Counted from the stretch's first letter, positions 23,760 through 32,728 are shown. The stretch: DNA of 34,263 nucleotides from JANLTP01 sp031363055 (GCA_031363055.1 JANLTP010000148.1:1-34263); one strand, 5' to 3'. Notes: generated by a model from the sequence alone, not told the origin. Numbers and translations: made by a program.

Positions 23760-25157
23760 TCAGCCTTTTGCATAAGGGTTGGTGGCCGATCGAAACTCGA
23801 CGCGCATCGGCGTTCCGGTGAGTTTGAACTGATCGCGGAACCAGGATTCAAGATATCGACGATAGGCTTCCGGCACATGGCTCAGGCCGGAGCCGTGGAT
23901 CACCACTATCGGAGGATTCTGCCCGCCTTGATGCGCATAGCGTAGCTTCGGGCGCGAGACACCTCGACGCGGCGGATTTTGCCGCTCAACGGCTGCTTGC
24001 AACATGCGCGTGAGCTTGGGCGTTGGCATTTTGGCCATCGCCGAGGCAAAGGCGGCGTCCACCGAACGCATCAGCGGTCCAATGCCTCGACCCTCGCGAG
24101 CCGAAATAAAATGGCTGTCGGCGAAGCTCAGGAAATGCATTTTGCGATCGAGTTCAGACTTCAGGCGATCTCGTTCGTGCGCCTTGGTGACATCCCATTT
24201 GTTGACTGCCACGACGACCGCTCGGCCGGCCTCCAGTACGTGGCCCGCAATGGTGGCGTCCTGGTCGGCGATTTCTTCGCCAGCGTCGAGCATGAGAATG
24301 CAGACGTTACAGTCTTCAATGGCTTGCAGCGTCTTGATCATCGAGAATTTCTCGACCACATCAGTGACCTTGCCCCGGCGGCGCAGGCCGGCCGTATCAA
24401 TCAGCGTGTATAGCTTGCCGCCGCGATCGAAGTCAATCGCGACCGAGTCCCGAGTCGTGCCCGGCTGATCAAAAGCGATCAAGCGCTCCTCGCCCAAGAG
24501 CGTATTGATCAGCGTCGACTTGCCGGCGTTGGGCCGGCCAACGACCGCCACCACAAGGCGGCGCGGACCCAAAGGCGTATCGTCAACGGCGGCTTCGGTC
24601 AGGCTCTGCTCATCCGACGGCGCGGGCAGCGGCGTTGGTGCCAGATCGGCGTCGGCGCGACCGAGATCGGTCAACACATCTTCAATCAGTTCGCGCACGC
24701 CTTCGCCGTGGGCGGCCGAAATGGTGATCGGCGTATCCAGGCCCAATTGATGAAAGTCAGCAGCGGTTTGAGCCACCGGCAGACCTTCGGCCTTGTTCAA
24801 CGCCAGCACCAGCTTGCGGGCGGTCTTGCGAAGCTCAGCGGCAATCTCGCGATCCCGGCCCGTCAAGCCAGCGCGCGCATCGCAGACAAACACGACGCAG
24901 TCACTTTCAATGACGGCTTGGCGAGCCTGTCGCGCCATCTGCGCTGAAATGCCTGATTTCGATTCGGGCTCGAAGCCGCCGGTATCGATCACGATAAACG
25001 GCTGTTCACCGACTCGACCGCGACCATATTGGCGATCGCGAGTCAGACCCGGAACATCGGCGACGATGGCGTCACGCGAGCGCGTCAACCGATTGAACAA
25101 GGTTGACTTGCCCACATTCGGGCGACCAACCAGTGCGATGACCGGCAGGCGTTTCAC
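23760..25157 (-). CDS. der: Ribosome-assembly GTPase Der (EngA)
   Basis: A 465-residue GTPase with two tandem G domains and a C-terminal KH-like domain, needed for 50S subunit maturation. G domain 1 has GRPNVGKST (from residue 11), the DTGGF switch and NKAE; G domain 2 has GRPNAGKST, DTAGLRRRG and NKWD; the KH-like part ends with the PPIVVIHGSGLSHVPEAYRRYLE segment and FRSATNPYAKG. The start is a GTG at 25157 overlapping the bamB stop (GTGA). The bamB-der pair is conserved widely. The next gene downstream is hfq after 127 bp. Confidence 0.98.
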   Translation of the reverse strand: MKRLPVIALVGRPNVGKSTLFNRLTRSRDAIVADVPGLTRDRQYGRGRVGEQPFIVIDTGGFEPESKSGISAQMARQARQAVIESDCVVFVCDARAGLTGRDREIAAELRKTARKLVLALNKAEGLPVAQTAADFHQLGLDTPITISAAHGEGVRELIEDVLTDLGRADADLAPTPLPAPSDEQSLTEAAVDDTPLGPRRLVVAVVGRPNAGKSTLINTLLGEERLIAFDQPGTTRDSVAIDFDRGGKLYTLIDTAGLRRRGKVTDVVEKFSMIKTLQAIEDCNVCILMLDAGEEIADQDATIAGHVLEAGRAVVVAVNKWDVTKAHERDRLKSELDRKMHFLSFADSHFISAREGRGIGPLMRSVDAAFASAMAKMPTPKLTRMLQAAVERQNPPRRGVSRPKLRYAHQGGQNPPIVVIHGSGLSHVPEAYRRYLESWFRDQFKLTGTPMRVEFRSATNPYAKG

Positions 25158-26338
25158 GGTTGCGCCGAGAATCCGGCCAACGAGCCGGCCGATGTCTGCA
25201 CCACTAATATGCCATCCACCAAAATCGGGCCCGCCAGAATCGCTGATCCATCGGTGGCAATGCGCCCCGCCACGGCGCCGTCTTCGCGCGTCACCGCATG
25301 CACGAAGCCGCTGGCATCACCAACCACCACAAACGGGCCGCTGGCCAGCGGGCGGGTCAAGCCCCGGAATGAAAACTTGTCGTTGCGCCAAAGGCTGGCG
25401 CCCGAGCGCGAATAGGCATGCACCTGATCCTTGTCGTCGACCACGTAGGCAGCAGCCGAGTCAAGATCTAGGCCCGCCACTGACGACATGTCGCGCACCC
25501 ACAGGCCGCGACCGGTACTGGTTTCAAAACAAGCCAACCGACCCTGAAAGCTCGCAGCGCAGACGTCGCGCCCATTGACCACCGGTAGCGCGACGACATC
25601 GGCAATGCGCTCGATTTCATTGGATCCGCGCGCCTGCGTGACGGCGACCTCCCAACGGACCGCACCGTTTTGGGCGTTCATCGCCAACATTCGGCCACCG
25701 GGCAGACCGGCGTAAACCGTGCTGCCATCAATGTTGATTGCCCCGGTCTGGCGCAACATCAAGGTCGGCGCCTGGCGCTGCAGAGTCCAGCGCCGCTTGC
25801 CGGATTCAAGTTCAAACGCGCTGATCCGGTTATCACTGCCTCGAACGACCACCATGCCTTCGCCCACGGCCGGCACGGTCACCACTTCGACGCCAAGCGC
25901 AACGCTCCAGCGAGTCTTACCCGTGCTGTCGAGTGCAATCAGGCTGCCGTCGCGCGCCGCCACGACGGCGGTCTCGCCGTCGCTGCCGACTCCGGCCATC
26001 AGATCTTGCGGCAGACTCTGACGCCAGACCACCTTGCCAGTCTTCGCCGCCACTCGAATCACCGTCCCGTCAGCGGCCGCCGCGATCACCGAATCGCCGG
26101 CCGCGACCGGGCGAAAGCCGACTCCTGCTGAACTCAATGACACCGTCCAGAGCGGTGTCAGGACCGATTTTGTGCTGAGCGTAACCAGTTCGGCGGGCTG
26201 CGGCTTGGTACTCGCCGAAAACCAACTGCAGGCGCCAAGCAGACCGGCAAGCGATAAGCCGGTGAGCAGGCGCAAGGGCAGCCGCAGGAGCACTCGCCGT
26301 CGCAACAATGCGTTAATGTGCTTAGTAGGAGAAACCAT
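25154..26338 (-). CDS. bamB: Outer membrane assembly lipoprotein BamB
   Basis: A 394-residue lipoprotein of the BAM complex folding into an eight-bladed beta-propeller of PQQ-like repeats (VGFRPVAAGDSVIAAAADGTVIRV, TAVVAARDGSLIALDS and similar). The lipobox LGAC puts the acylated Cys at residue 37, after an arginine-rich n-region. ATG at 26338 is chosen, without a clear RBS; a TTG six codons upstream directly follows the yfgM-like stop, and a GTG fifteen codons later would give a shorter signal peptide. It sits between the yfgM-like gene and der, the conserved order hisS-yfgM-bamB-der. Confidence 0.93.
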   Translation of the reverse strand: MVSPTKHINALLRRRVLLRLPLRLLTGLSLAGLLGACSWFSASTKPQPAELVTLSTKSVLTPLWTVSLSSAGVGFRPVAAGDSVIAAAADGTVIRVAAKTGKVVWRQSLPQDLMAGVGSDGETAVVAARDGSLIALDSTGKTRWSVALGVEVVTVPAVGEGMVVVRGSDNRISAFELESGKRRWTLQRQAPTLMLRQTGAINIDGSTVYAGLPGGRMLAMNAQNGAVRWEVAVTQARGSNEIERIADVVALPVVNGRDVCAASFQGRLACFETSTGRGLWVRDMSSVAGLDLDSAAAYVVDDKDQVHAYSRSGASLWRNDKFSFRGLTRPLASGPFVVVGDASGFVHAVTREDGAVAGRIATDGSAILAGPILVDGILVVQTSAGSLAGFSAQP

Positions 26339-26356
26339 TTTGGTAATCAGATTCAA

Positions 26357-26995
26357 TCAAGAGCCGCCGGGTTCAAGGCTGTCCAGTTTGATCTGTACCA
26401 GCCGTTTCATGGGGCTCGCCCCCTCGTACTTTTCATATGCCAACTTGTAAGCGACCTTGGCTTCATCGCGTTTGCCTTGAGCCATCAGAACATCGCCCCG
26501 GCGATCAGCCAGTGCTGCTGCATAACGGCCGGTCTGGTCAGTGCCAACCAATTTCAGCGCTTCGTCATACATTTTTTCATCGAGCAGTATGCCGCCCAGA
26601 CGAACCCGCGCGACCTGACGGAACTCGCCCTCACCGGCTTTCTCGACGACCCATTGCAATGCTGCCTTGGCGCTTTTCAGGTCGTCACCATCCATATAAG
26701 CTTTGGCCGCCACCAGAGCTGCCATCGGGCCGTACACCGTCGAGCCGAATTGCTCGAACACCACACCGGCAGTCTCCTTGACCCTGGAAAGATCCTTCTT
26801 CTCGGCGGCGATCCGCAATTCCTCATAGGCCTGCGACGCTTGCGCGGCGAGGTTATCCTGATACCAGCCCCAGGCCCGAAAGGCCGCAAACGCCAGCAGG
26901 ACGACGGTGACTGTAGTGAGAAGCAGATTGCCCCAGCGTTCCCAGAACGCCTTGAAGGTGTCGATCTGTTCCTGTTCCTGCAAATCGTAAGCCAT
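26357..26995 (-). CDS. yfgM: YfgM-like TPR membrane protein
   Basis: A 212-residue inner-membrane protein with a short cytoplasmic N-terminus (YDLQEQEQIDTFKAFWERWG), one membrane helix (about 22-40) and a periplasmic TPR-like domain (TPR_21), as in E. coli YfgM, which works with PpiD at the SecYEG translocon. ATG at 26995 has a strong AGGAG six bases upstream, and its own 108-bp upstream spacer contains a four-copy 17-bp repeat. The stop is 18 bp before the bamB ATG. Confidence 0.92.
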   Translation of the reverse strand: MAYDLQEQEQIDTFKAFWERWGNLLLTTVTVVLLAFAAFRAWGWYQDNLAAQASQAYEELRIAAEKKDLSRVKETAGVVFEQFGSTVYGPMAALVAAKAYMDGDDLKSAKAALQWVVEKAGEGEFRQVARVRLGGILLDEKMYDEALKLVGTDQTGRYAAALADRRGDVLMAQGKRDEAKVAYKLAYEKYEGASPMKRLVQIKLDSLEPGGS

Positions 26996-27041
26996 ACTTT
27001 TCTCCTATTCTCGAAGTGCTTTTGAAGCGCTCGCGTCGGTT

Positions 27042-27109
27042 AATTGTTTGCGTCTGTCAATTGTTTGCGTCTGTCAATCGTTCGTGTCTATCAATCATTC
27101 TCGTCAGTC
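27042..27109. repeat. 17-bp tandem repeat, four copies, at hisS 3' end
   Basis: Copies start at 27042, 27059, 27076 and 27093: two exact AATTGTTTGCGTCTGTC, then AATCGTTCGTGTCTATC and AATCATTCTCGTCAGTC. The last copy includes the hisS stop (27104-27106), and the first ends 46 bp before the yfgM start. No promoter or terminator is obvious in it. Confidence 0.9.
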
Positions 27110-28390
27110 ATCGGCAACCAGCGCATCGACCACAAACTCGGCCAGCGCGGTTTGCGATACGGTTTGTTGCCGGGCTTTCGCGGGGTCATTGCCGCGCAAC
27201 CATTTCACCGTCGCCTGTTGCGAGGCAATCTCGTCGTCGCCCAGGATGACAGCCAATACCGCACCACTGCCATCGGCGCGCTTGAATTGTGATTTGAAGC
27301 TGCCGCCGCCACAGTGCAGCAACACGTCTACGCCATGGTCGCGAATCCGCTCAGCCACCTGCAAGGCCGCGACCACGCTGCCTTGACCCGAGTGGATAAC
27401 GTAGACATCACATTGCGAGGCGTCGAGCCCGACTTCGTGGACGCGCATGAGATCCAGCACGCGTTCGACACCCAGCGCAAAGCCACAGGCTGGCGCCGGT
27501 TTGCCGCCGAGCATTTCAGTCAGCGGATCGTAGCGGCCACCGCCGCAAATTGTCAGCCCGTCGACCACGAACTCGAATACCGACAGATTGTAATAGTCGA
27601 GCCCCCGCACCAAGCGGGGGTTGATTCGAAATGGAATATTCTGGGACTTGAGCAAGCTCTGCAATTCATCAAAGTGCGCTTGCGACTCGGCCCCCAGAAA
27701 TTCGGATAACCGGGGCGCCCGCTCGATGAGCGAATGCATGGCCGGATTCTTGCTGTCCAGGATGCGCAGCGGGTTGCTGTGCAATCGGCGCCGGGCATCG
27801 TCATCAAGCGCGTCTTGATTGGCTTCGAAATACGCGATCAAGGCGGCGCGATGCAAGGCGCGCTCTGCACTCGCGCCCAGCGAATTCAGCTCGAGCTTGA
27901 CGTTGGTCAGCCCAAGGTCATCCCAGAGTCGAATGCATAACAAAATGACTTCGGCATCGGCATCGGGGCCGGCAAATCCGAGGGCCTCGGCACCGACCTG
28001 ATGGAATTGGCGATAACGCCCCTTTTGCGGTCGCTCGTGGCGAAACATCGGACCCGAGTACCACAGCCGCTTCGGGCCGTCATAGAGTAAATTGTGCTCG
28101 ATGACGGCGCGCACGACACCGGCCGTATTCTCGGGCCGCAAGGTCAACTCCTCGGCATTGAGCGCATCGGCGAACGAATACATTTCCTTTTCGACGATAT
28201 CGGTGACCTGACCGATGCCGCGAACAAACAGGCGGGTTGATTCAACGATCGGCGTGCGAACCCGTTGATAGCCGTAGGTCTTCATGCAGGCCCCGACCGA
28301 CTCTTCGAGACGACGCCATAAGGGTTCATCGGCCGGCAAGATATCGTTCATGCCGCGCACGCCCTGAATTCGTTCGAGCTTGGCACTCAT
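27104..28390 (-). CDS. hisS: Histidyl-tRNA synthetase
   Basis: A 428-residue class II synthetase charging tRNA-His. N-terminal IQGVRGMNDILPADEPLWRRLE, motif 2 WYSGPMFRHERPQKGRYRQFHQVGAE (split around residues 110-135), the His-specific LVRGLDYYNLSVFE, and motif 3 GFALGVERVLDLM are intact, followed by the anticodon-binding domain. Length is normal. The ATG at 28390 overlaps the ispG stop (ATGA). The 3' end runs into a 17-bp tandem repeat. Confidence 0.97.
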   Translation of the reverse strand: MSAKLERIQGVRGMNDILPADEPLWRRLEESVGACMKTYGYQRVRTPIVESTRLFVRGIGQVTDIVEKEMYSFADALNAEELTLRPENTAGVVRAVIEHNLLYDGPKRLWYSGPMFRHERPQKGRYRQFHQVGAEALGFAGPDADAEVILLCIRLWDDLGLTNVKLELNSLGASAERALHRAALIAYFEANQDALDDDARRRLHSNPLRILDSKNPAMHSLIERAPRLSEFLGAESQAHFDELQSLLKSQNIPFRINPRLVRGLDYYNLSVFEFVVDGLTICGGGRYDPLTEMLGGKPAPACGFALGVERVLDLMRVHEVGLDASQCDVYVIHSGQGSVVAALQVAERIRDHGVDVLLHCGGGSFKSQFKRADGSGAVLAVILGDDEIASQQATVKWLRGNDPAKARQQTVSQTALAEFVVDALVADD

Positions 28391-29679
28391 GCGTTGCTGT
28401 CCTGCGCGCCGCTTGTGCTGCTTGCACTGCTCGCAATCGGCGTCGGGTACCTGCGCTGAACATATTGCTCAACGATCGCCTGGAACTCTTCGGCGATGCG
28501 ATTGCCCTTGAGCGTGACGGTTCTTTGACCATCGACAAACACCGGCGCTACCGGCGCTTCATCGGCGCCTGGCAGTGAAATGCCGATGTTGGCATGTTTG
28601 CTTTCGCCGGGACCGTTGACGACACAGCCCATGACGGCTACCTGCATGGATTCGACCCCTGGATGCTGCGCTCGCCATACCAGCATCTGGTCACGCAAAT
28701 AGGTTTGAATTTTTGAGGCCAGTTCCTGAAAAAAGGTACTGCTGGTGCGGCCACAACCGGGACAGGCAACCACCAGCGGCGCGAACGCCCGCAGACCCAT
28801 GGTCTGCAAAATCTCCTGCGCAACAATCACTTCGCGACGTCGGTCGCCATTCGGTTCCGGGGTCAGCGAGACGCGGATGGTGTCGCCAATTCCTTGCTGC
28901 AAAAGCACTGCCATGGCGGCCGTCGACGCGACAATGCCCTTGCTACCCATGCCGGCTTCGGTCAGGCCCAGGTGCAGCGGGTAGTCGCAGCGCGCCGCCA
29001 ACTGACCGTAAACGACAATCAGATCCTGCACGCTCGATACTTTCGCCGACAGCACAATGGCATCGGCCGGCAAGCCCAGTGACTGTGCCTGCTCAGCACT
29101 CTCGATGGCCGATGTCACCAGCGCTTCGCGCATGACCGCCTGGGCGTCCCAAGGCGCGCTGCGCCGGGCATTGAAATCCATCAGTCGCGCCAGCAGTCCC
29201 TGGTCAAGACTGCCCCAATTGACTCCGATGCGCACCGCCTTGCCGTTATCACGCGCAATCTGGATCATTTGCGCAAAGTTATCGTCGCGCTTGCCAGCAC
29301 TGCCGACGTTACCCGGATTGATACGATATTTCGAAAGCGCTCTGGCACAGTCCGGAAACTGGCTTAACAGCTTGTGACCGTTGTAATGAAAGTCGCCGAC
29401 CAGTGGCACATCGATGCCCATACGATCAAGCTGCTCGCGAATCGGCGCAACCGCTTGCGCCGCTGCGGGCGAATTCACGGTGATGCGGACCAGTTCCGAG
29501 CCAGCTAGCGCCAGCTCCTTGACTTGAATCGCCGTTGCAATGGCATCGGCCGTGTCGGTGTTGGTCATCGATTGCACGAGAATCGGTGAATCAGATCCAA
29601 TGCTGACGACGTTCTTGCCCCAACCGATACGAACCGTGCGGGTTCGTTTGCGCGCCCCCGCTGCGGCCCTGCTGGGCAT
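28387..29679 (-). CDS. ispG: 4-hydroxy-3-methylbut-2-enyl diphosphate synthase IspG
   Basis: A 430-residue 4Fe-4S enzyme (GcpE) making HMBPP in the MEP isoprenoid pathway. TIM-barrel part with PILVQSMTNTDTAD and LVGDFHYNGHKLL, the latter a signature of the beta-/xanthomonad-type IspG rather than the E. coli type; the cluster ligands are in CPGCGR and GCVVNGPGE. Start uncertain: the ATG at 29679 has GGAAG five bases upstream and fits homologues, while an ATG at 29703 overlaps the rodZ stop (ATGA) and would add eight residues. A Ser/Ala-rich tail overlaps hisS by four bases. Confidence 0.95.
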   Translation of the reverse strand: MPSRAAAGARKRTRTVRIGWGKNVVSIGSDSPILVQSMTNTDTADAIATAIQVKELALAGSELVRITVNSPAAAQAVAPIREQLDRMGIDVPLVGDFHYNGHKLLSQFPDCARALSKYRINPGNVGSAGKRDDNFAQMIQIARDNGKAVRIGVNWGSLDQGLLARLMDFNARRSAPWDAQAVMREALVTSAIESAEQAQSLGLPADAIVLSAKVSSVQDLIVVYGQLAARCDYPLHLGLTEAGMGSKGIVASTAAMAVLLQQGIGDTIRVSLTPEPNGDRRREVIVAQEILQTMGLRAFAPLVVACPGCGRTSSTFFQELASKIQTYLRDQMLVWRAQHPGVESMQVAVMGCVVNGPGESKHANIGISLPGADEAPVAPVFVDGQRTVTLKGNRIAEEFQAIVEQYVQRRYPTPIASSASSTSGAQDSNA

Positions 29680-29699
29680 GGTGTCTTCCAGGCAGCCTG

Positions 29700-30662
29700 T
29701 CATTGCAAACGCGACCTCAATAGATGGTTGCCCGAGGGCAGGTCAAGAGGGACGGCCTTGCCGTCGAACTCGATTTTGATTCTGGCAGGATGCAGCGTAG
29801 CGAGCGTCACAACGCCCTTGGTCATGAACACGCTGACTGAATCGGCCCGGTAGGTTCCCATCAACAGCACTTTGCCATCGGCGTGCGACAGTTGCACCCA
29901 GGAGTCGGCAACAAAGGTAAGTTTCAGCGGCAATTCGGGTGGCGGGTAAATATTCGTAGTTCCAGCGGTCGTAGTTCCAGAGTTCACCGTCGCAGAATTC
30001 GCTGCACGATCCGGTGTCAACGTCACCATCAGTCGGTCACCACGACCAGCCTCGGTAACCAGGGCGAGTTCCAGCTTGTGACCCGTTTCCGGCACCGTCG
30101 GGGCGGCTGCCGGGCTGCCTGACATCGGCGAATTGCTACCGGAGGTCGAGCCGCTTGCAGCACCTTTTTCGGCACTTTTTGCAGAGTCCGCAGCCGCATC
30201 CGGTCCACTCGCGGCGGTGGTTGCGGACGAGCCGCCGAGCCAAGATGGCACGCGTGCGTTATCGCCGCTCTTGCCAAAGAACAATGCCAATGCGGCAATG
30301 CCGACGGCCATCAGCGCCAACCAACTCCAACTGTTGCCGGATCCGCCGTTACCAAACCCGAGCATGCCGACCGGGCGTATCGGCTCCTGCAACGAAGCCG
30401 ATGACTTCAAGTCAGTCGCAATGCCATGGCCGCCAATGGTTGCGAGCAAGGGTTCAACGTCGACGTTGATGGCGCGACCGTAACTGCGCAACATCCCCCG
30501 GACAAAGGAAAGCCCGGGCAGCGAGTCCCATTCACCGGCCTCGAGCGCAATCAACTGTTTGATGTGGATCTTCAGTTGTCGCTGAATGTCTTCGGCGCTG
30601 AGGCCCTGTGCTTCGCGTGCTGCCACCAATTCAGCCGGCGTCGCAATCGATTCATTGGGCAT
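29700..30662 (-). CDS. rodZ: RodZ-type cytoskeletal/helix-turn-helix membrane protein
   Basis: A 320-residue RodZ. The N-terminal helix-turn-helix (LVAAREAQGLSAEDIQRQLKI through LPGLSFVRGMLRSYGRAI, about 10-66) binds MreB in homologues; a membrane helix spans about 112-130; a Ser/Ala/Gly/Thr-rich periplasmic linker leads to a C-terminal DUF4115 beta domain (LTFVADSWVQLSHADGKVLL, then TLHPARIKIEFDGKAV). It links rod shape to the elongasome. ATG at 30662 overlaps the pilF end by 11 bp. The linker contains a 15-bp duplication. Confidence 0.93.
   Translation of the reverse strand: MPNESIATPAELVAAREAQGLSAEDIQRQLKIHIKQLIALEAGEWDSLPGLSFVRGMLRSYGRAINVDVEPLLATIGGHGIATDLKSSASLQEPIRPVGMLGFGNGGSGNSWSWLALMAVGIAALALFFGKSGDNARVPSWLGGSSATTAASGPDAAADSAKSAEKGAASGSTSGSNSPMSGSPAAAPTVPETGHKLELALVTEAGRGDRLMVTLTPDRAANSATVNSGTTTAGTTNIYPPPELPLKLTFVADSWVQLSHADGKVLLMGTYRADSVSVFMTKGVVTLATLHPARIKIEFDGKAVPLDLPSGNHLLRSRLQ
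29955..29984. repeat. 15-bp tandem repeat in rodZ linker
   Basis: CGTAGTTCCAGCGGT (29955-29969) and CGTAGTTCCAGAGTT (29970-29984) differ only in their last bases. In frame this gives the repeated Gly-Thr-Thr of NSGTTTAGTTN in the periplasmic linker. Confidence 0.75.
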
Positions 30663-31521
30663 AGTCGCCCGTCATCAGATAGGCAGTCTCCCTCGACTGC
30701 GGATACTTGCGTCGTAACTGGCTGCCCAGACTGGCCTCGCCATCGCGATTACCCAGTTTGCGCTCCACCTTCAGCGATAACCAAAGGGTCTCGGCGTTCG
30801 GCTCATACAACGTCAACAGGCGCTTCGAATAAGTCCGGGCGCGCTCCAGATCGTTACGCTTGAGATAGAGGTCGGCGAGTTGAAACAACGCCACCGGATT
30901 GCGCGGATCGGACTGATAGGACTGCAGGAAATATTTTTCTGCGGCCACTTCGTCACCGCCCTTCAGCGCACAGATACCGGCGTTGTGCAGCGGCCGCGCC
31001 GGTGTCGTGTACAGCGGATTTTTCGTCGCCTTGATGAAGTAATCAATCGATTCACGCTCGCGACCGTTCCGACACAGGTACCAGCCGTAGTTGTTGTTCA
31101 GCTCCGAGTCATTGGGCAGGATTTGCAGGCCCTTTTGAAAACTGCCGAGTGCTTTTTCTTTTTCGTTCAAATCCATGTAAATGAGCCCGAGCAAACCGTA
31201 CGCCGACGCATAGTTCGGGTCGGCCAGCAGTGACTGGCGCAATTCGTCCAACGCCACGTTGAAGTTACGCTGCTGATAATAGCCGGTCGCCAACTCGAGC
31301 CGGATGCGGGCCCGGCGCCGCTCCTCGGATTCATCCGGTGCTTCCGGAACCACCGAAACATTGGCACTGTTGACGGCACCGGGTTCGCCACTGGTACCCG
31401 ATGTCGCGCAACCCGACAGGACTGCACCGACACCGCTCAAGCACAACGCTGTCATCAAGATATTCAGCGGCCGACGGGTTGCGCCGATCAGACTGATCAA
31501 GCAGCGCCAGCCGATGTTCAT
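30652..31521 (-). CDS. pilF: Type IV pilus biogenesis lipoprotein PilF/PilW
   Basis: A 289-residue TPR lipoprotein, the pilotin that helps the PilQ secretin assemble in the outer membrane. The lipobox LSGC puts Cys at 38 (a second ATG at residue 23 would shorten the signal peptide). Several TPR units follow: RIRLELATGYYQQRNFNVALDE, ASAYGLLGLIYMDLNEKEKALG, then SELNNNYGWYLCRNGRERESI, typical of PilF. ATG at 31521 overlaps the rlmN stop (ATGA). No other pilus gene is in the window, which is normal for pilF. Confidence 0.93.
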   Translation of the reverse strand: MNIGWRCLISLIGATRRPLNILMTALCLSGVGAVLSGCATSGTSGEPGAVNSANVSVVPEAPDESEERRRARIRLELATGYYQQRNFNVALDELRQSLLADPNYASAYGLLGLIYMDLNEKEKALGSFQKGLQILPNDSELNNNYGWYLCRNGRERESIDYFIKATKNPLYTTPARPLHNAGICALKGGDEVAAEKYFLQSYQSDPRNPVALFQLADLYLKRNDLERARTYSKRLLTLYEPNAETLWLSLKVERKLGNRDGEASLGSQLRRKYPQSRETAYLMTGDYAQ

Positions 31522-32636
31522 CGCGCTACCGTCACTGCAATCACGCGCCGCTGGCGGCTGGCCAGCTTGGTCCGGTCGACGACCTCGCCGGCCAACTGAC
31601 CGCAGGCGGCATCGATGTCATCGCCGCGCGTTTTTCGAATGGTGGTCACCGTACCGGCGTCGCTCAGGATCCGCGCAAACGACCGGATGCGATCGGGCGA
31701 TGAACGCAGCAGACCCGAGTTCGGAAACGGATTGAACGGGATCAGGTTGAACTTGCAGGGCACATCGCTCGTCAAGATCAACAGTTCGCGAGCACAGGCA
31801 TCGCTGTCATTGACGCCGTCGATCATGACATACTCAAACGTAATGAAGTCCCTCGGCGCCTTCAAAAGATAACGCTGGCAAGCCGTCATCAATTCTTTCA
31901 GGGGATACTTGCGATTCAACGGTACCAGCCGATCGCGAAGTGCATCGGTCGGTGCATGCAGCGAAACCGCCAGTGCAACCGGACAATCCTGAGCCAGCCG
32001 ATCCATCATCGGCACGACCCCCGAGGTTGAGATGGTCACTCGCCGTCGCGACAAGCCGTAAGCGTTGTCATCGAGCATCAGTCGCGCCGCACCGAGCGTC
32101 ACTTCATAGTTCTGAAGCGGCTCACCCATGCCCATGAACACGACATTGCTGACCGGTCGATTGGTCTCACCGCCCTCGAGCCGGGCGCCGCTGTCCAGCA
32201 AGCGATTGGCCAGCCAAAGCTGTCCAATCACTTCATAGAGGTTCAGATTTCGACTGAACCCCTGTTTGCCGGTCGAGCAAAATTCGCAGTTGACGGCGCA
32301 TCCGGCCTGCGTCGAGACACACAAGGTGCCCCGCGAAGCCTCCGGAATAAACACCATTTCGATCGCGTTGCCGGTGCCGACGCTGAGCAACCACTTGCGG
32401 GTACCGTCACGGGCCGTGTTGTCGGAAATGATGCGCGGCGCAAAGATGTGGGCAGAGTTGCGCAACTGCTCGCGAAAGACCTTGGCCAGATCGCTCATCT
32501 GCTCGAAATCAGCCACGCCGCGCTGATGAATCCAGCGCTGCAATTGTTTGGCACGAAACGCTTGCTGGCCATTGACGGCACACCACTGCGCCAGGCCTTG
32601 TGCGTCCAGATCGAGCAAGTTTGTGGCGTCGGACAT
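31518..32636 (-). CDS. rlmN: Dual-specificity RNA methyltransferase RlmN
   Basis: A 372-residue radical-SAM enzyme that methylates C2 of A2503 in 23S rRNA and A37 of some tRNAs. The cluster motif CxxxCxxC is C113-AVN-C117-EF-C120, GMGEPLQNY is conserved, and the catalytic Cys lies near the C-terminus in DDIDAACGQLAGE. The ATG at 32636 matches homologues (MSDATNLLDLD) but has no RBS; an in-frame TTG at 32669 inside the repeat would add eleven residues. 92 bp downstream of ndk; stop overlaps pilF. Confidence 0.95.
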   Translation of the reverse strand: MSDATNLLDLDAQGLAQWCAVNGQQAFRAKQLQRWIHQRGVADFEQMSDLAKVFREQLRNSAHIFAPRIISDNTARDGTRKWLLSVGTGNAIEMVFIPEASRGTLCVSTQAGCAVNCEFCSTGKQGFSRNLNLYEVIGQLWLANRLLDSGARLEGGETNRPVSNVVFMGMGEPLQNYEVTLGAARLMLDDNAYGLSRRRVTISTSGVVPMMDRLAQDCPVALAVSLHAPTDALRDRLVPLNRKYPLKELMTACQRYLLKAPRDFITFEYVMIDGVNDSDACARELLILTSDVPCKFNLIPFNPFPNSGLLRSSPDRIRSFARILSDAGTVTTIRKTRGDDIDAACGQLAGEVVDRTKLASRQRRVIAVTVAR

Positions 32637-32650
32637 TGGAGAGCCTAATG

Positions 32651-32698
32651 CAAAAAGGCTAAGGCGCAAAGAGGCTAAGGTGCCAAGAAGCTAAGGCG
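32651..32698. repeat. 16-bp tandem repeat between ndk and rlmN
   Basis: Three 16-bp units: CAAAAAGGCTAAGGCG (32651), CAAAGAGGCTAAGGTG (32667), CCAAGAAGCTAAGGCG (32683). The core GCTAAGGCG (32690-32698) also recurs inverted as CGCCTTAGC at 32725-32733, over the ndk stop codon, so a hairpin can form. They fill the space where an RBS of rlmN would be expected. Confidence 0.85.
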
Positions 32699-32728
32699 CG
32701 ACGCAGCTTGGCCCCGCTCCATGCCGCC

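Noticed and set aside
26300..26345. AGGAG on plus near 26327 as a ribosome site
   Set aside because: It only leads into the antisense of bamB; no real plus-strand gene follows.
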